Shown one piece after another: positions 23,277-35,640 of a stretch of DNA of 64,000 bases (positions within the stretch are counted from its first letter, which is position 1; the number at the start of each line of letters is the position of its first letter). Location: contig JAIXMN010000012.1 in NCBI GenBank assembly GCA_025716815.1, positions 868,001-932,000 on the forward strand. Direction: 5' to 3'. The position numbers were made by a program, and so were the translations under genes. The notes beneath the pieces are model-generated. The model saw nothing but the letters and a program-made list of their open reading frames with translations. It did not search any database and was not told the origin of the DNA. Source of the stretch: Dichotomocladium elegans. Lineage: Eukaryota > Mucoromycota > Mucoromycetes > Mucorales > Lichtheimiaceae.

Positions 23277-26200
23277 TTAGCGTGTTGCTGCTGCCTCTTC
23301 CGTCATTTGCTGATTAAGCTCTAGGTAAAACACATCTTGCTTTGAAGAGTTTCTTGCATGAGTAATGCATCCATGGATGATGAGTGGTCCGCCCAAGTTT
23401 CCGTTTCCATTGTAATATGTCAAATGGCAATCATTCCCGGAAACCATTTGCACAAGTTCACCCTAATTTAAAGTTTGATATAGCCATATACTCGTTAATC
23501 TTTCTTCTCACTCGGTTCAACTACACCTATTTTCTCCGCTTGGAAAGTTATCGTCCCGGCTGCACTTACAGTCTCCACATGGCGAACTTCAATAAATCGT
23601 TGTTCAAATGCTATCACATAAGGATGATGATACACAATATGGTCAGGATTACATTCCCATTCGCACAGCAAGAATGACCTATTCAAATCGAGTTAGATGT
23701 AAATAGACAAAAGCAATTAAATAAATGTGAGTATTAAACCCATTGTGACTTACGACGCATCACGCGGAACAAGGGATTGGTCGTTGTTGTTGACATAAAA
23801 TGCAAATTTGTTGTAGCATAGCAGGAACTTGTCCTGAACACGATACATTGCTAGAGGCCGCAGTCCGTCACGTCGCTGCGCCAAAAATCTGAACTTCGGG
23901 TCGTCCTCTGAGGGAATACTGCGCGAACGATTCAACTCTTTCGGATCGATAATCTCAAATGCCTTGTCGCATACCACCGCAAAGCGAGATCTTAAAAAGT
24001 GGATATTCACAGCTTCCGCGCCCACTGAGAATTCCTGTCAAAACGATAGAGGAAAAGAGAGAAAAAAATAAGGCGCGACGTCCCGCTACTTTGTTTTGTT
24101 AATTTACCTTGAAAGTAGTGAACCATGGTGAGCTCGTGTGCCCTTTAAAGAAGCTTGCTTTGAAGCTACCAAATCCTCGTGAGGTGGAGTCGGGAACAGT
24201 AACGTTGCGGACAGGATGGAGCGCTGTAAAGACGGCCGATACGGTCTTTTGGCGAGCGTACACCACCAGGTCCATTCCATTCGTCTGGCCTATCTGGAAA
24301 AATTGGACACGATCGTTGATCCGCTGCGCATGATCTTGAGGCACAATAGGGCGACCCTTCGCGGTCAACAGATCAAGCGGATAAGCATAGAGGGTTCTGT
24401 CTGAGAATTTGATAGATAAGCAGCCCGCGACGTTATCAGCAGTGGAACTAATAATGTGCTTTCTCACCTGAAAGCACCAGGATGATTTGATACTTTTGCA
24501 AGACACCGATCTGTGTGACGTCTTTCAAATCGATGATGCGTCTTGGCCTGCCCTCACCTTCCTTAAAGTACAGACCATCTGCAGTCCCGATTGCAAGCAT
24601 TTTAGTGCCGTTCATCAATTCTGCAAATTAATGTGAGTGAGTGAATGGGCAGTATTGATAATGAGATGCCCGACCCCTTGGTTCATTACCAAATGGCGCT
24701 GTTGCCATCACGCCACTATCACGTGAGAAGTATGTGCTTTCCATGCTGATGATATTGAACGCATCCTTTTGGTTCTTGAGGTCTGCTCTAGCTTGCTTGA
24801 AGGCAAACATCCACTTTTCCTTATCTTCGACGGAGTTGCACTGTAAGGTGTATGTGTCGCCATTGCGTCCGGGATACGTGATCACAAGGGTTGCGTTAGA
24901 ATTGCTTCGCAGCGTTAATGCAGGTCGGAGGGAGTTGTAGGTAGAGCTGTTTGTCAAGCTCAGTTGAGATGGTAGATTAAAGTCATTTTCAGCGCCCTGG
25001 ATATGAACCATTTGAAGCGGAATGGGTCGACGCCAGATTTTGTATTCTGTACTTTCACTCGTCTCGCGGGGTTTGGTGAGGAGTACGATATGATCAAATA
25101 TAATAACATGGATAATCTTTTCTGTCATATCAGGTCCCCAGTTGTCGAGTCGTAAGTCCCCACGGAAATAGATCTTGCGCTGCGGGGCTGTCAGTTTTAG
25201 ATCATAGAATTCACCTTGGCGGCATGTCAACGCATTGTTTAGCAACAAAATTTCGACACGAGTCTTTACGGATGCGCTGAGTCGATCACAGTACAACGCA
25301 ATCTCAGAGACTTTCCTCAAGCACTCGACAAGCGCTTCCCGGTCGGGATTGTCTTCTTTTGTTTTCTTAATGAGTGCGTTCAACAAAAGAGGGTAACGCG
25401 GCAACCGGAGGGCAGGTCGGATTAAATAGTGGCGGAACTGGTGCTTCTTCAGATCAGGATCCGCCTGGCGCATTTGTAGGAACTGAGCAAAGTCGCGATT
25501 ACTCTTTTTTAAGTCTGCAACAATATATTCGGCCAAATTCACATTTGGGACATATAGAGCATAGGGATCGCGAAGACGATCAATATGCTTGAGCAGAATG
25601 TCTCCAATACCAGGAATGCAGTCATGCTCATATTGGGTGTAGCGCTCGTAGAGATCATGAAATAGACAGGAACTCAGGTAATGAAGCTCCTCGTAGTTAT
25701 TGAATACATTCTTGGAGAAGATCTCCCATTCCGCCTCAGGGATAACCTTTGAGTCTTGCATAGGTTTAATAATAGCCTAATATTCGTTTTGTCAGTATGC
25801 ACCGCTATAGGCTTCAAGTATGAGATCAGCTTACATCTCTCAGGAGTTCTAAATCCTTTAAATATTGCTCCTCGCTGTAAATGATCTCATTGATAGCTTC
25901 TTGACGATCACGCTCTTTGCTATCAAGGCTCTTGTAAAACTCTGGGTCTATGCGTTGGCCCCAAGATTCCGAAACATGCATCTAATACTTGTATTTAGCA
26001 TCTTGGTCTCAAAATACTTTTATTACTTACATTTTCGGTATACGGAATCGTCCTCTGAGAAACACTTCGTTCCAGCGAACCTTGGACCTGTTAACCCCCC
26101 AAAAAAAAACTCAGCTTGGTTTCTACACTCTCTTGCTTCTTTTTTCACTTGCCTCGATCTCTTGATCGCGGACATCAGGCTTGTTGGGACACCTGGGAGC

Positions 26201-27064
26201 ATAACATCCTCCTGCACCGGGTTTACAGTCCTTCACGTAGCACATTGTAAGCGGGGTAAATACACCCGTGGCACGCGTGCTCTTGATCTGAAATGTTTCA
26301 TCTGCATAGCCCCGAACAATTATTGTTTTTGATCGCTTAGTCAAATCCACTGGTTCCAGGAATCTATCAGGCTTGCAATTCACCAAGGCTGTCAGCAATC
26401 CAACGCAATAATCCCGCAGGTGCTCGTCGCCTTGATATCGTTCTTGGAGCAATTCATACATGGTGTCCTGTCAATCCGTATCAGCATCAGTTCTTCTGTG
26501 CACTTCATTTGCACCGGTACACACATCGCACGCAGTAAGAGAAAAAAGAATCTAAATTACCAAGGCCTCTTGCCCCGTAAACGCATCCGGGTACTCATCA
26601 GTAAAACTGAGTACTCTCAGTCCAACCACTTGCTTGATTTGCTTAGCAAACAACTTGCCAATCACCGATAAAAGAGCTGGATTCGTTGATGACCCCTTCG
26701 GATCTGCCATCATAGTCTCCAATTCAGCTGCAGCAAATTCCATCTCGCTCTGCGAAAGGTCCCCAGAATCAGTTTGCAAAGGCTTAGTCAATTGCTGAAG
26801 ACGGTGACGGTGATGTGGTCTTCGGCGATTATATCCTTCATCTTCTTCATCACTTGAATCATGGTGCTTGCTCCCGCTATCTTTCCGACTCAAGAGTTGC
26901 TCACAAAGATCCTTCTTCGACTCTTTCTCATTATGCATGGCCGCTGAACCGTGGACAGTCGATGAACGGAACCTGCTGATAAAGTCCTGTGAAGCAGGCC
27001 GAGCATAACCAGGGGGAGGATATGCAATAGACGGTTGGAAGGCTTGATAACGGCTGGTTCCTGG

Positions 27065-27097
<33 letters not shown>

Positions 27098-28090
27098 AGG
27101 AATAGTGCCTGTCGGTTTATTATGGACGTTAGTGTCCTTCATCGGTGTGCTATTATTGCTGCTGTAATTGGCGCTGTTCGGAGGATATCGTGCCGGGTAA
27201 GGCACAGGTGGATAGCCCGAGTGAGGAGGTGGATTATGGAATGGCGGTGGCGATGATGGTGACGATAGAACTGGTGGCTGTGATAGCAGGGAATGAGACG
27301 TGGAAGTAGGTTTATAACCTGTTGAAGGTGGATATCCACCTTCGACTGCAACAGGAGGATAGACTGATGAATTCGGCGGGTATCTATCATCCGATTTAGA
27401 TGGTCGCGGAGGGTAAGGTATAGGCGAAGCGGGCCTGTCCCCGATTACATCGCGGGGTGGTAGCGGAGGAAGGTAATTAGACGTGGAGGACTCTGCATGA
27501 GACATCTGGGGCGAAGAATGGGCTGAATGCCGAGGAGAAGCGCCCGGGCTATTTAGCGGAGAATGATGATACCGATCCTGTTCAATTGGAGGGTAAGGTT
27601 GGGGCGAATGTGCGTCGTGGAATGGCACATATGGGGCTCTCGGAGGATACAAAGTTTGCTGAGGAGGAGGATATCCTCGTACATGGGGAGGGTAGGGTGC
27701 TGGCATCCCGTGAGGCAGATGAGGCATTGGAGGCTGGGGCCCGGGCATGCCTGCGCCGTTCGGTGGGTATGGATCACGCGGCGGTAAAGCGGGTGGTTCA
27801 TTCGTGTTGTTGGGTGGATATCCAGAATATAAGCGATTGCCTGTATAATAGTTAATACTTCATCGGTAGCCGAGCATTGCGAATAATACCTTCATGATAA
27901 GGCGGTCTGTCCTGTAAGATCAAAAAGTTAGATTTTCACATAAAATTTCGAAACTTATACGTACGATTTGTGTCTGTAGGTTGCCTGGCAGGGATGAGCG
28001 ATCCTGATTATGCACACCATAATATCCACCGTAGTGGCTTTCATCTGGAAGATGTTTGCCTCCATCTGGAGACGGCGGAAACTCTGACAT
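23277..28090 (-). CDS. ROM2: Rho guanine nucleotide exchange factor, Rom2-type (DEP-DH-PH-CNH)
   Basis: Twelve exons sum to 1351 codons plus stop. The N-terminal 330 residues are proline/tyrosine-rich with a short MP dipeptide repeat. A DEP domain follows (about 440-510; DEYPDAFTGQEAL). The DH domain starts at RQEAINEIIYSEEQYLKDLE (about 625) and includes RHYLIRPALRLPRYPLLLNA, the characteristic helix. A PH domain (about 850-1005) and a CNH/citron domain (about 1020-1340; GPLIIHGCITHARN near the end) complete the Rom1/Rom2 layout. Such proteins load GTP on Rho1 at the plasma membrane, driving glucan synthesis and the cell integrity pathway. Exons: 27965-28090, 27890-27911, 26561-27840, 26153-26467, 26031-26087, 25835-25981, 24690-25776, 24468-24620, 24108-24400, 23754-24034, 23570-23678, 23277-23462. 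One intron (26088-26152) uses a GC donor. ROM2 is used in the family sense. Confidence 0.92.
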
Positions 28091-28540
28091 GGAGATGCTC
28101 TATTTTCCTTTCACACAAAATTTGCTGAACTGTTGAAACAAATTAGGTGTAAATCTCGGCTATGTTGTTCCTGGATTAGCTAAAGGAAGCAATGAAAAAA
28201 AAAAAAGTTGGATGACATACAATTGCAGAAAAAGTTCTTATCGAATCTAGCGACGGCGCGGAAGGTGAAGAGTCAAGAAACCATAGGAACAACGCGCGAG
28301 CACACAACTGCGCCTAGCGATGGGGCTCAGCTTCCCTCCCCCAAAAAAATCTTCCCGAAAAGCTTATTTTCCACAGTGGGAATCCAGAAATGAGATTAAG
28401 CTAAAAAGATATTACTAGTGCCAATAATCATAAAGTAGTTCATTTCCCGAAAATAATGCCGTAAAAAGAGTGCATACACCATATGAAGTTGTCGTATTAG
28501 CAGTTAGAAAGATTTCGCATTCGTCTGTTAGTCAATCCTT
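28091..28540. other. RhoGEF 5' flank
   Basis: Upstream region of the minus-strand RhoGEF. No gene is supported; a poly-A run lies at 28194-28205. Confidence 0.5.
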
Positions 28541-28740
28541 TTAGCTTACACTATGGGCCCCGAGGGACCCACAATTAGTCAGGGTAGTCCCGGCGATAAC
28601 CGGGACCGAAAAAGCAGAGAATGGAAGGGAGCCAACACACCGGAAGAGGCGGATGGTGGCAGCCAGGTCACAAGCTGAGGGAGTGGGAGGTGGCAGCAAA
28701 GAATATTCAGGACCTGCTCTCTCATGACTCATCACTAAGG
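28541..28740 (-). other. Possible retroelement fragment, copy 1
   Basis: After a short shared lead sequence (TTACACTATG), the plus strand reads MGPEGPTISQGSPGDNRDRK before stops appear. The Gly/Pro/Arg-rich composition, unlike its surroundings, resembles the start of a retroelement gag protein. Two further loci (29311 and 35325) have a similar lead. The coding sense would be plus; strand is uncertain overall. Low confidence. Confidence 0.25.
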
Positions 28741-28849
28741 GTATGAATAGGCAATATACAAAGGAAGGGCAGATATCAGGTAGCGATAAGACAATTCAGT
28801 ATTATAGTAGCCGTATTAGATGAGAAATAGAAAGCAGTTTCTTCTAAAA

Positions 28850-30240
28850 TCAGTGTCCGTCATGCTTCATCTGCACACCCCAGACAAGACGCCTTAATAC
28901 GTTTGCATCATTATTCCTGCCTACAGGCTGAAACCGAGCATCTTTAATGACAGCTACATTTCTTCTTTATAAATCAATGGACCATCGTTGTGTATTCATG
29001 AAGCTCCTCAAGTTTCTGAGACAGTTGATCCATAAGTTATTCTAGATAATGAATGGGTTCCCATCAACACGGTCTAGGATAATACCATTTAGGATGCGTA
29101 TACGACTATTGGTTCTACGTTTCGTAAAAATTCTATCAGAGCTCTTTTCATACTACACTATCCATCGGTCTGTTGAAAAAACATATTCCTGGTTGTTTTG
29201 CGATAGCCGATGTACCCATAATCTTCCAAATAATTTTCGTATACAAGATAAATAATATCATAAAATTGTATGAAATATGTGATATCAACAGGTAAAAAAG
29301 ATTCCGTTGGTTAACAGAAATCATTAGTCCTCCACTTTACACTATGACTTACCAACCCGGTTCACACCAGGGGTATCCTGGTTAGCACATGGTGATATCC
29401 ATGGCGGAGGATAGGTAATGCGCCAGGAGTAGCGGCAAGAAAACAAGTACAGGCAACGCCAGAAGCAACTCCAGAAGAAACGTGACTCAAAGCAGAGATA
29501 AAGCACAAGCGGGCGCCAGAAGCAACGGCGGGTCACGCTGGGGAGAGGAACAAAAGCGGCACGAAGCAAGCGAAAGGCCGGCCAGCGGTACATTGCAACA
29601 GGTGAGCGCAGCGAAGGGACGGTAGAGAAAAGCATGGGCCATACCAGAAACATCGGCTCCACGGTGAAACAAAGGGAAAGATTCTGCCCTAACGCATTCA
29701 AATCACGGTCACACCGAGGGAACCAGTATTCTCTTTGACCTCTCTTCCGTGGCTCAGCAAGTACGGGTGCAAATGGTTAGCCTACAAAGGACAGAGGATG
29801 TCGTATTCGGCTAAAAGCAAGTCATACAAAGTCTCATCATTATTCTGCGTGCATACGACATGTGTTTTGTCACCACGCGTAAAATTTCTAGGAAAAACGC
29901 GACCATTTTTGAAGTACAATGTATATCTTGGCAATGCACGTTGTGTAGGTGTACTTAAACCCGCTTCTTTCATCGGAATATCTGAAGAATACTTTCGCTT
30001 GAGAGTATGCATAGCAACAAGCCCATGGTTACCCCCTCGCAAAGAGAGCTACGAAGATGCTCTGTGCGAGAGCAAACAGATAGAGAAAGCGGACTTTCTC
30101 ATCAACAACATAGTCCATAAATTCAGGGCAACCACGTTCCTCCACAATATGACATTGCCCATCACAAAGGGAATGTTCATTTCTGGATGTTTTATGTTAT
30201 TGCGAAGGATAAGCAGACCCGAAAAAAAGAAGTTTTTGCG
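28850..30240 (-). mobile_element. Decayed Tc1-like transposase copy split by an insertion
   Basis: 28850-29260 matches the helix-turn-helix and spacer part of the transposase at 36180-36590 (for example CTACAGGCTGAAACCGAGC against CTATAGGCTGAAACCGAGC). 29945-30240 matches the 5' coding part at 36610-36825 (GCTTCTTTCATC and CATCAACAACAT blocks). In between, about 0.65 kb of unrelated sequence is inserted, including the gag-like fragment at 29311. All frames are broken. Orientation is the same as the other two Tc1 copies. Confidence 0.75.
29311..29670 (+). other. Possible retroelement fragment, copy 2, inserted in the Tc1 remnant
   Basis: Starts with GTTAACAGAAATCATTAG and TTTACACTATG, then reads MTYQPGSHQGYPG followed by stops and an Arg/Ser/Gln-rich stretch. 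The block is clearly more GC- and purine-rich than its flanks and interrupts the Tc1 copy. The lead resembles that at 35325. A gag-like 5' fragment of a retroelement is the best guess. Confidence 0.3.
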
Positions 30241-31929
30241 TGATATTTGATTTATCATCTTGTGCAAAGATTTCCGTGTCATTCTACGGTTTCTGAATTG
30301 GTTTTAAGAGAGTCTAGTTGCCTTCTTCTATTTCCTCGTTACAACGAAGTATTGCCAGGTTGGAAAGATGTCTCAAGGCCGTTTTTTAAATTACATCAAC
30401 TGATACTAACTGAATGGCTGTATTCACTCATTATAAATGCCGTCATTTTCAAGAATGGATAAGAGAGATTAATTCGATAAAGAAATTGGCCGTAAATATG
30501 GATTATCCTGGCGTCATCCTGAAATCAAGCTTGCATAATCTGATACTATGCTCGTCCATATATTAGCCAGGTCTTTGGATGAAATGCTGGAGGATAGAGT
30601 AAACATCGCCGCTTTCAAGAAGTCCAAATAAATATTAATAAGGTAAATTATTTGTCGGAAGTGCCCGTGGTGCGAAAACCAAGGACGACCCATTTTGAAC
30701 TGGGACTACGTCTAATATATACCTGGTTTCCATGTTGAATAGCCCGTTACACTGAAAATGCAATAAGAGCTCGCAATCGCAAATACCGTAGAAGATGGGA
30801 TGAACCCTGTACGTACAGGCTCTAGCCGTAACAGGTCATTGCCCACACATGTTGCAGACTTTAAGTTTATTGAATGTTATGGAAAGCGAAGTTTTTCCTT
30901 TCGTCTTATCAATAAAGATCGTGACCACGCAGTGCAGGAAAGTTTATCTCAGGGATCCGCTGACCCAGATGTCGTTAAAAGCAGTGGAATAATAAGGGGT
31001 TCCGTTGTTTAAATCACGGTTCCAGTCGAGTTCAAGTTTTGTATCAAAGTTGCTATCTCAGAATGGCGTGGTTCTGTCAGTCCATATGTTGATCTCTGTT
31101 TAATGACTCAAATGGCTTCAAATCGATCATGCGTAAAGGTGGTCTGTCAGACCCAAGCATGACGGCCATAGATCCCAAACTCTCTTTGGTTAAAGATTAT
31201 GAGAGACAAGTCGGAGATCCGGGAAAACATATGTACTTTAGGCTTTTTCCCCGATTGGCAAAGGGGGAGAGCAAAAGGGATCTTTCTATATGAGTGAGCG
31301 GCTGATCTTGTCGATACAATGATGATCAGAGTTCCCCACGACTACGGAAAGCATTACCTCTTCACGGACATTCTTTTTCAAAGAGCTTTCTCGCTTACAC
31401 TTTCCACCGCCCTGCCTATTATCCTTTTTCAAGCGCGTGCGTGCGTGTTGTATGTGCAATGTGCGGGGAATCGGAGAGTATTAACGAGAAAACAGCGCAA
31501 GAGCGTACGACGTTTTTCTCAGTGCTTATCACCAGGATCGTTTACAAGTGTCATCATCGATTAGTTCATATCAGCATGAATAATCTCCTTTGCCTCTACA
31601 ATAAATAGAGATACCATCGTCGTTATTTAACCTAAGAGTTTGCAAAGGACTATCCTATTTACCTCCTTTGTGCTCTTATGTTAAATTGGATTCGATCGTC
31701 GTATTTGCCTAGATCTTGAACGGACTTTCCTTTCTCCAGTTCTCTCCCTCATGTCAAAGATCAACACCGTCCTGAGTCACGCGAAAGTAAAACAAACTTG
31801 AACCTCCGTCGCGCGCTGATTCGTGCGTGCTTTTTTTGCTTTCTAATACGACCTTCACCAACCTTCAAAGGGACTTACCGCTTTTTCTGCCTTTCTTATT
31901 CTCCCCCCGTTCAACGAAGTCGTAATGCT
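30241..31929. other. Intergenic region upstream of the GATA factor, no gene seen
   Basis: No supported gene. Short frames (for example 30800-31012) have no recognisable domain. The right end, from about 31560, is likely promoter and 5' UTR of the GATA-factor gene. Confidence 0.55.
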
Positions 31930-34834
31930 ATGGAGCGGCCAAACAAGCCAAGTCTTTGCCTCAAAGAAATACAGAAACCGTTGGAGCGTGAGATTACCGC
32001 ATTGTCTCCGTCAACACCGTCTGCCGTTGCAGCCACACTTTTGTCAGACTCACTTTTTCCACCCAGAAAACCAAGGACTCCCTTAGCAATGGGCGACGAC
32101 ATTTCGGATTCAGACGACAATAGTACTAGCGATATCAACGATGATAAAACTAAGAAAGACCCACTCGCCACCCAGGTCTGGCGTTTGTATACCAAAGCAA
32201 AGGACACTCTTCCTAATGCTTCTCGTATGGAGAATCTTACATGGCGTATGATGGCAATGACGTTGAATAAAAATAAGGGCAAGTCGTCTGTGCCATCAAC
32301 ACCGTCCTCAGATAGCGCTGGGCGAGAGCAGGCGGCCGAAGACACTAAGAACGATGGCAGGGAATGCAAAACGTTTGCCGATGATTCAGTCGTAAAGTCG
32401 GAAGTCCCCGTTCCCAACACTGCCACTACACCGCCCGCACCGGACGACACAACCGGGCTCCTATCATCGTCTGCACCACCTTATATGATCGACTTCTTCA
32501 GCGGAGGCCCGCCGTTCCAGAAATCATGTGCAGGCAGTCCTGGCAATACGACCCCGCGGCACAATCGGCCCCAGCAATCTCCACGCAGCAAAAGCGTGTT
32601 CGTGTACGGTTCAACTCGTGCTACTTCACCATCCTCTTCGTCTGTCCCTGCTCCGCTGTCTCCGTCGCCTGCATCGCCACACGTCACCAAGTCAAACGTA
32701 TGTCCTCCCCTTTCTCCTCTTCCCCGCAGCCCTCCACCCTCCACCCTCCACCCCCTTACCAGACTTTTTCTTGGAACATGTGCGTGCTCACTTATTTGTT
32801 TTGAAAGCTTGTTCCAGACCACTCGTACTTCCCTCACGTTACCACCACAAACAACAGCATCACCATCCCCGTCGATATGCCCATGGATTCAGATATGGAA
32901 GAAGACTGGGCAGACCACCCTACACCCGGTAGTCAACATGATCCTGCCTCTCCCATGTCAATGCCATCGCCTTTTGGTGGTTCTGTCGTCGATCCATCTG
33001 GATCCTTCTTGAGCCATTCTTTACCAAACTACCAACATATGCCAGTCCAAGGGCAGACTTCTGCCATGTTTTCGCATCAAATGACCACGCAGGCGAGGTC
33101 TCAGTCGATGTTCGTACCATCATCAGCCCATCAGGTTACGTCGCAGCCATCTGCCACCTTTAACACTTCGAATCCTATCCAGATACCTGTCAATCCGGGT
33201 GCTATGAGTTTTGAGGAGCTTTTGTCCATGTATTATGCTGGAAACAATACCACAGTTGGAACACCGCCGTCCCTGGAGCCCAATATGCTCTCTTCGCAAA
33301 ATGTCTGCAACAGCGGCGGCAGCAATAGCAGCTTGACGCACGCTAGCGCAAATCAGGTTGCATCTCGCACCTTTTCTTCTGGCATGTATTACACGAAATT
33401 GCTGGTTTACATCAGACTGCTTTCTAAATTATCTGCACACAAATAGCTCCTCAATCCATACAGCAGGCATCTCCGCCATCAACAATGGAACATCCGCTTC
33501 AAAAAATCAGCAATTCTCCCAAGTTTGCGATTACCCAACAACGACCTCCGAGCAACACTAGTAAGAAATCAGAGGATGGTTCGAAAAAGGAAGGCGCTCC
33601 CACCAAATGTACAAATTGCGGTACATCGACAACGCCTCTTTGGCGACGCAACCCCGAAGGTCAACCACTGTGTAACGCATGCGGATTATTTCTGAAACTT
33701 CACGGTGTTGTGCGGCCCTTGAGTCTCAAGACAGATGTAATCAAGAAGCGAAACAGAAATGGTGCAACAAATGCGCATGCTGGTAGTAGTAGTGGACAAA
33801 TCACTGGTCGAGGCGGCACAATCGGGTTAAATACAAATGGAGGTGGTAAAGCCACCACCACCACCAGCAGCAATAACAACAACAATAACAACAACGGTAG
33901 CGGGAGCAGCAGCAACAGCAGTAGTTTGGAAGCTCGAAGCAGCAATAGTGTACCTGGGACGGGTAGTCTTGGTAAAGGCAAGACCACATTCATACAATCG
34001 CCGACATCTGCTACGGCGCAGACAGTGAATGGTGATATGTCAATGGCAGCGATGGCAGCGCCCCAGCAAGGATCAACAATGGGTATTATTGGGAAGCGAT
34101 CAAGCGGAACAGGCATGATCAGCCTCGCCCCTAATGGAGGTGTCAAACTAGCTATACATCCAGCCTCCGCTGGTACGACGATAGCAATGTCTGCACCTCT
34201 CAATTCATCGCCTCAAAGAGCGGTCATATCCACGCACCAACGGACATCATCAGCCACTAAACGACAGCGCCGTCTTTCCGTGAGCAGCAATGACAAGAGT
34301 GACAGTAAAACAGGCAACACCGGTCATAATAATAGCAGTGGTAGCGGAAGCAGTAAGAGCAGCCAGTCAGCTATAACGATCTCAGGCTCTGCACCAAATC
34401 ATTCTATGTCGGCAAGTGATAATTTTCGGCACATGCTTTTGCCACAGCAACCGCAGCAACAACCAAGAAATATCTTACCCAATAACCAGCGGCCTCCCCA
34501 GCACCCACCCTCAGCTGCCGCTGCTGCTGCTGCTGCCGTACTACCCATGAATGTAGGCAGTGCACCTAACCTCTCTTGGATGGGGTTGATTGGGGCCGAA
34601 AGTCACCAGCATTTATACGGGTCAAATTCATTTAGTGGTGGATCACCATTATCCTCCTTTACACCTGAACAACTACAACAACTGCTCTTACTTCAACATG
34701 CCGCCATAGCTGGCACCGCAGCTTCGCCCTCATCTGGTCCCACCATGACATCCCCTACGCCCACCGCATCTACGCCACCTATTAGCAATGTACATGCTAT
34801 GGACCATGAGCAGACCACTACGAATTGGTCATGA
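31930..34834 (+). CDS. areA: GATA-type transcription factor, AreA/Nit2-like nitrogen regulator
   Basis: Three exons: 31930-32697, 32808 to about 33404, and about 33464-34834; the second intron has two possible donors (33357 or 33405), both in frame. About 910 aa. Residues 70-115 hold the fungal AreA/GATA N-terminal domain ([26 protein letters not shown]), and exon 2 begins with a segment carrying [17 protein letters not shown]. Near residue 500 is a single class IV zinc finger: CTNC, 17 residues, CNAC, followed by the basic tail [12 protein letters not shown]. The rest is Asn/Ser/Gln-rich with short homopolymers. AreA proteins bind HGATAR sites and switch on genes for secondary nitrogen sources. 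The start is the first ATG in frame that leaves no upstream conserved sequence. Confidence 0.9.
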
Positions 34835-35324
34835 AAAAGATCGTTATTCCCTTGCTTTCTTCTATTTTTCCCTCTTCCTTTGTAATGTAACGTTTTTCTG
34901 CCACGTCCTTTCATCCTTCCCAAGATTCCTGTATATGCCCTAATCTTTCGTCTGTTTCTTTGTGCTTTTGCCATACGCCTTTCCGGATTTCAAAGCACTC
35001 TGTCTTTTGATCACATCATTCAAATGTTAAAGCGCGCCTGGTATGTAGAAAGTGTTTTCTCTAACTCTCCATCGATTCTACAAAGAAATAATATATAACA
35101 CGTATATATAACTAATTAATCCATCAAGATGGATATATACCGAATTAATGTACTCGAATAAATTAGTCGGGTAAACAGGTCGCTGGTAGTGCATAACGCA
35201 ATGTGGAGCGCTTACATTAATTATCATACTTTATTTTCAAAACTAAATTTCGCAAGGGAGGAATATAAACTATCGCATAAAAACATAAAGTTTGTCGCAT
35301 GCATACCCGCTAGTTAACAGAAAT
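34835..35324. other. GATA-factor 3' flank, no gene seen
   Basis: T-rich 3' flank up to about 35000, then AT-rich sequence without coding signal. Confidence 0.5.
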
Positions 35325-35600
35325 ATCAGCCCCTTACTTACTCTTCAACTTACCCGGAAGCTAGCTAGGTGTACCATTGTGGTAACAATGTCGGAAAAGG
35401 GAGGGAAGGAAAGAGCTGGAGCTGTTGAGCATCGACGGCGGAACGGTTGGAAGAAGGAACGAGGAGAGACGACGGCGGACCAGCAACAACACCGGCGGCA
35501 GAAGCAATGGAGGAAGCAGACGAAGACAAAATCACCTCAACGAAGCCATGGTGAGAGATCTGCGAGGGTGCAGCCAAACCATGATCCCACCCAAAGCCCA
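35325..35600 (+). other. Possible retroelement fragment, copy 3
   Basis: Begins with GTTAACAGAAATATCAG as at 29311, followed by a frame starting MSEKGGKERAGAVEHRRRNG that continues with an Arg/Lys/Gln-rich region for about 80 residues. It directly abuts the Tc1 transposase. The basic, repetitive composition is compatible with a gag N-terminus, but no enzymatic domain follows. Confidence 0.3.
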
Positions 35601-35640
35601 TATCTTCTCATCTTGAGGCACCTGAGTTAGACTGATATTG

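Noticed and set aside
29869..29945. Similarity of this stretch to the 3' flank at 36905-36985
   Set aside because: The order relative to the other Tc1 blocks does not agree with a simple copy, and the match is weak.
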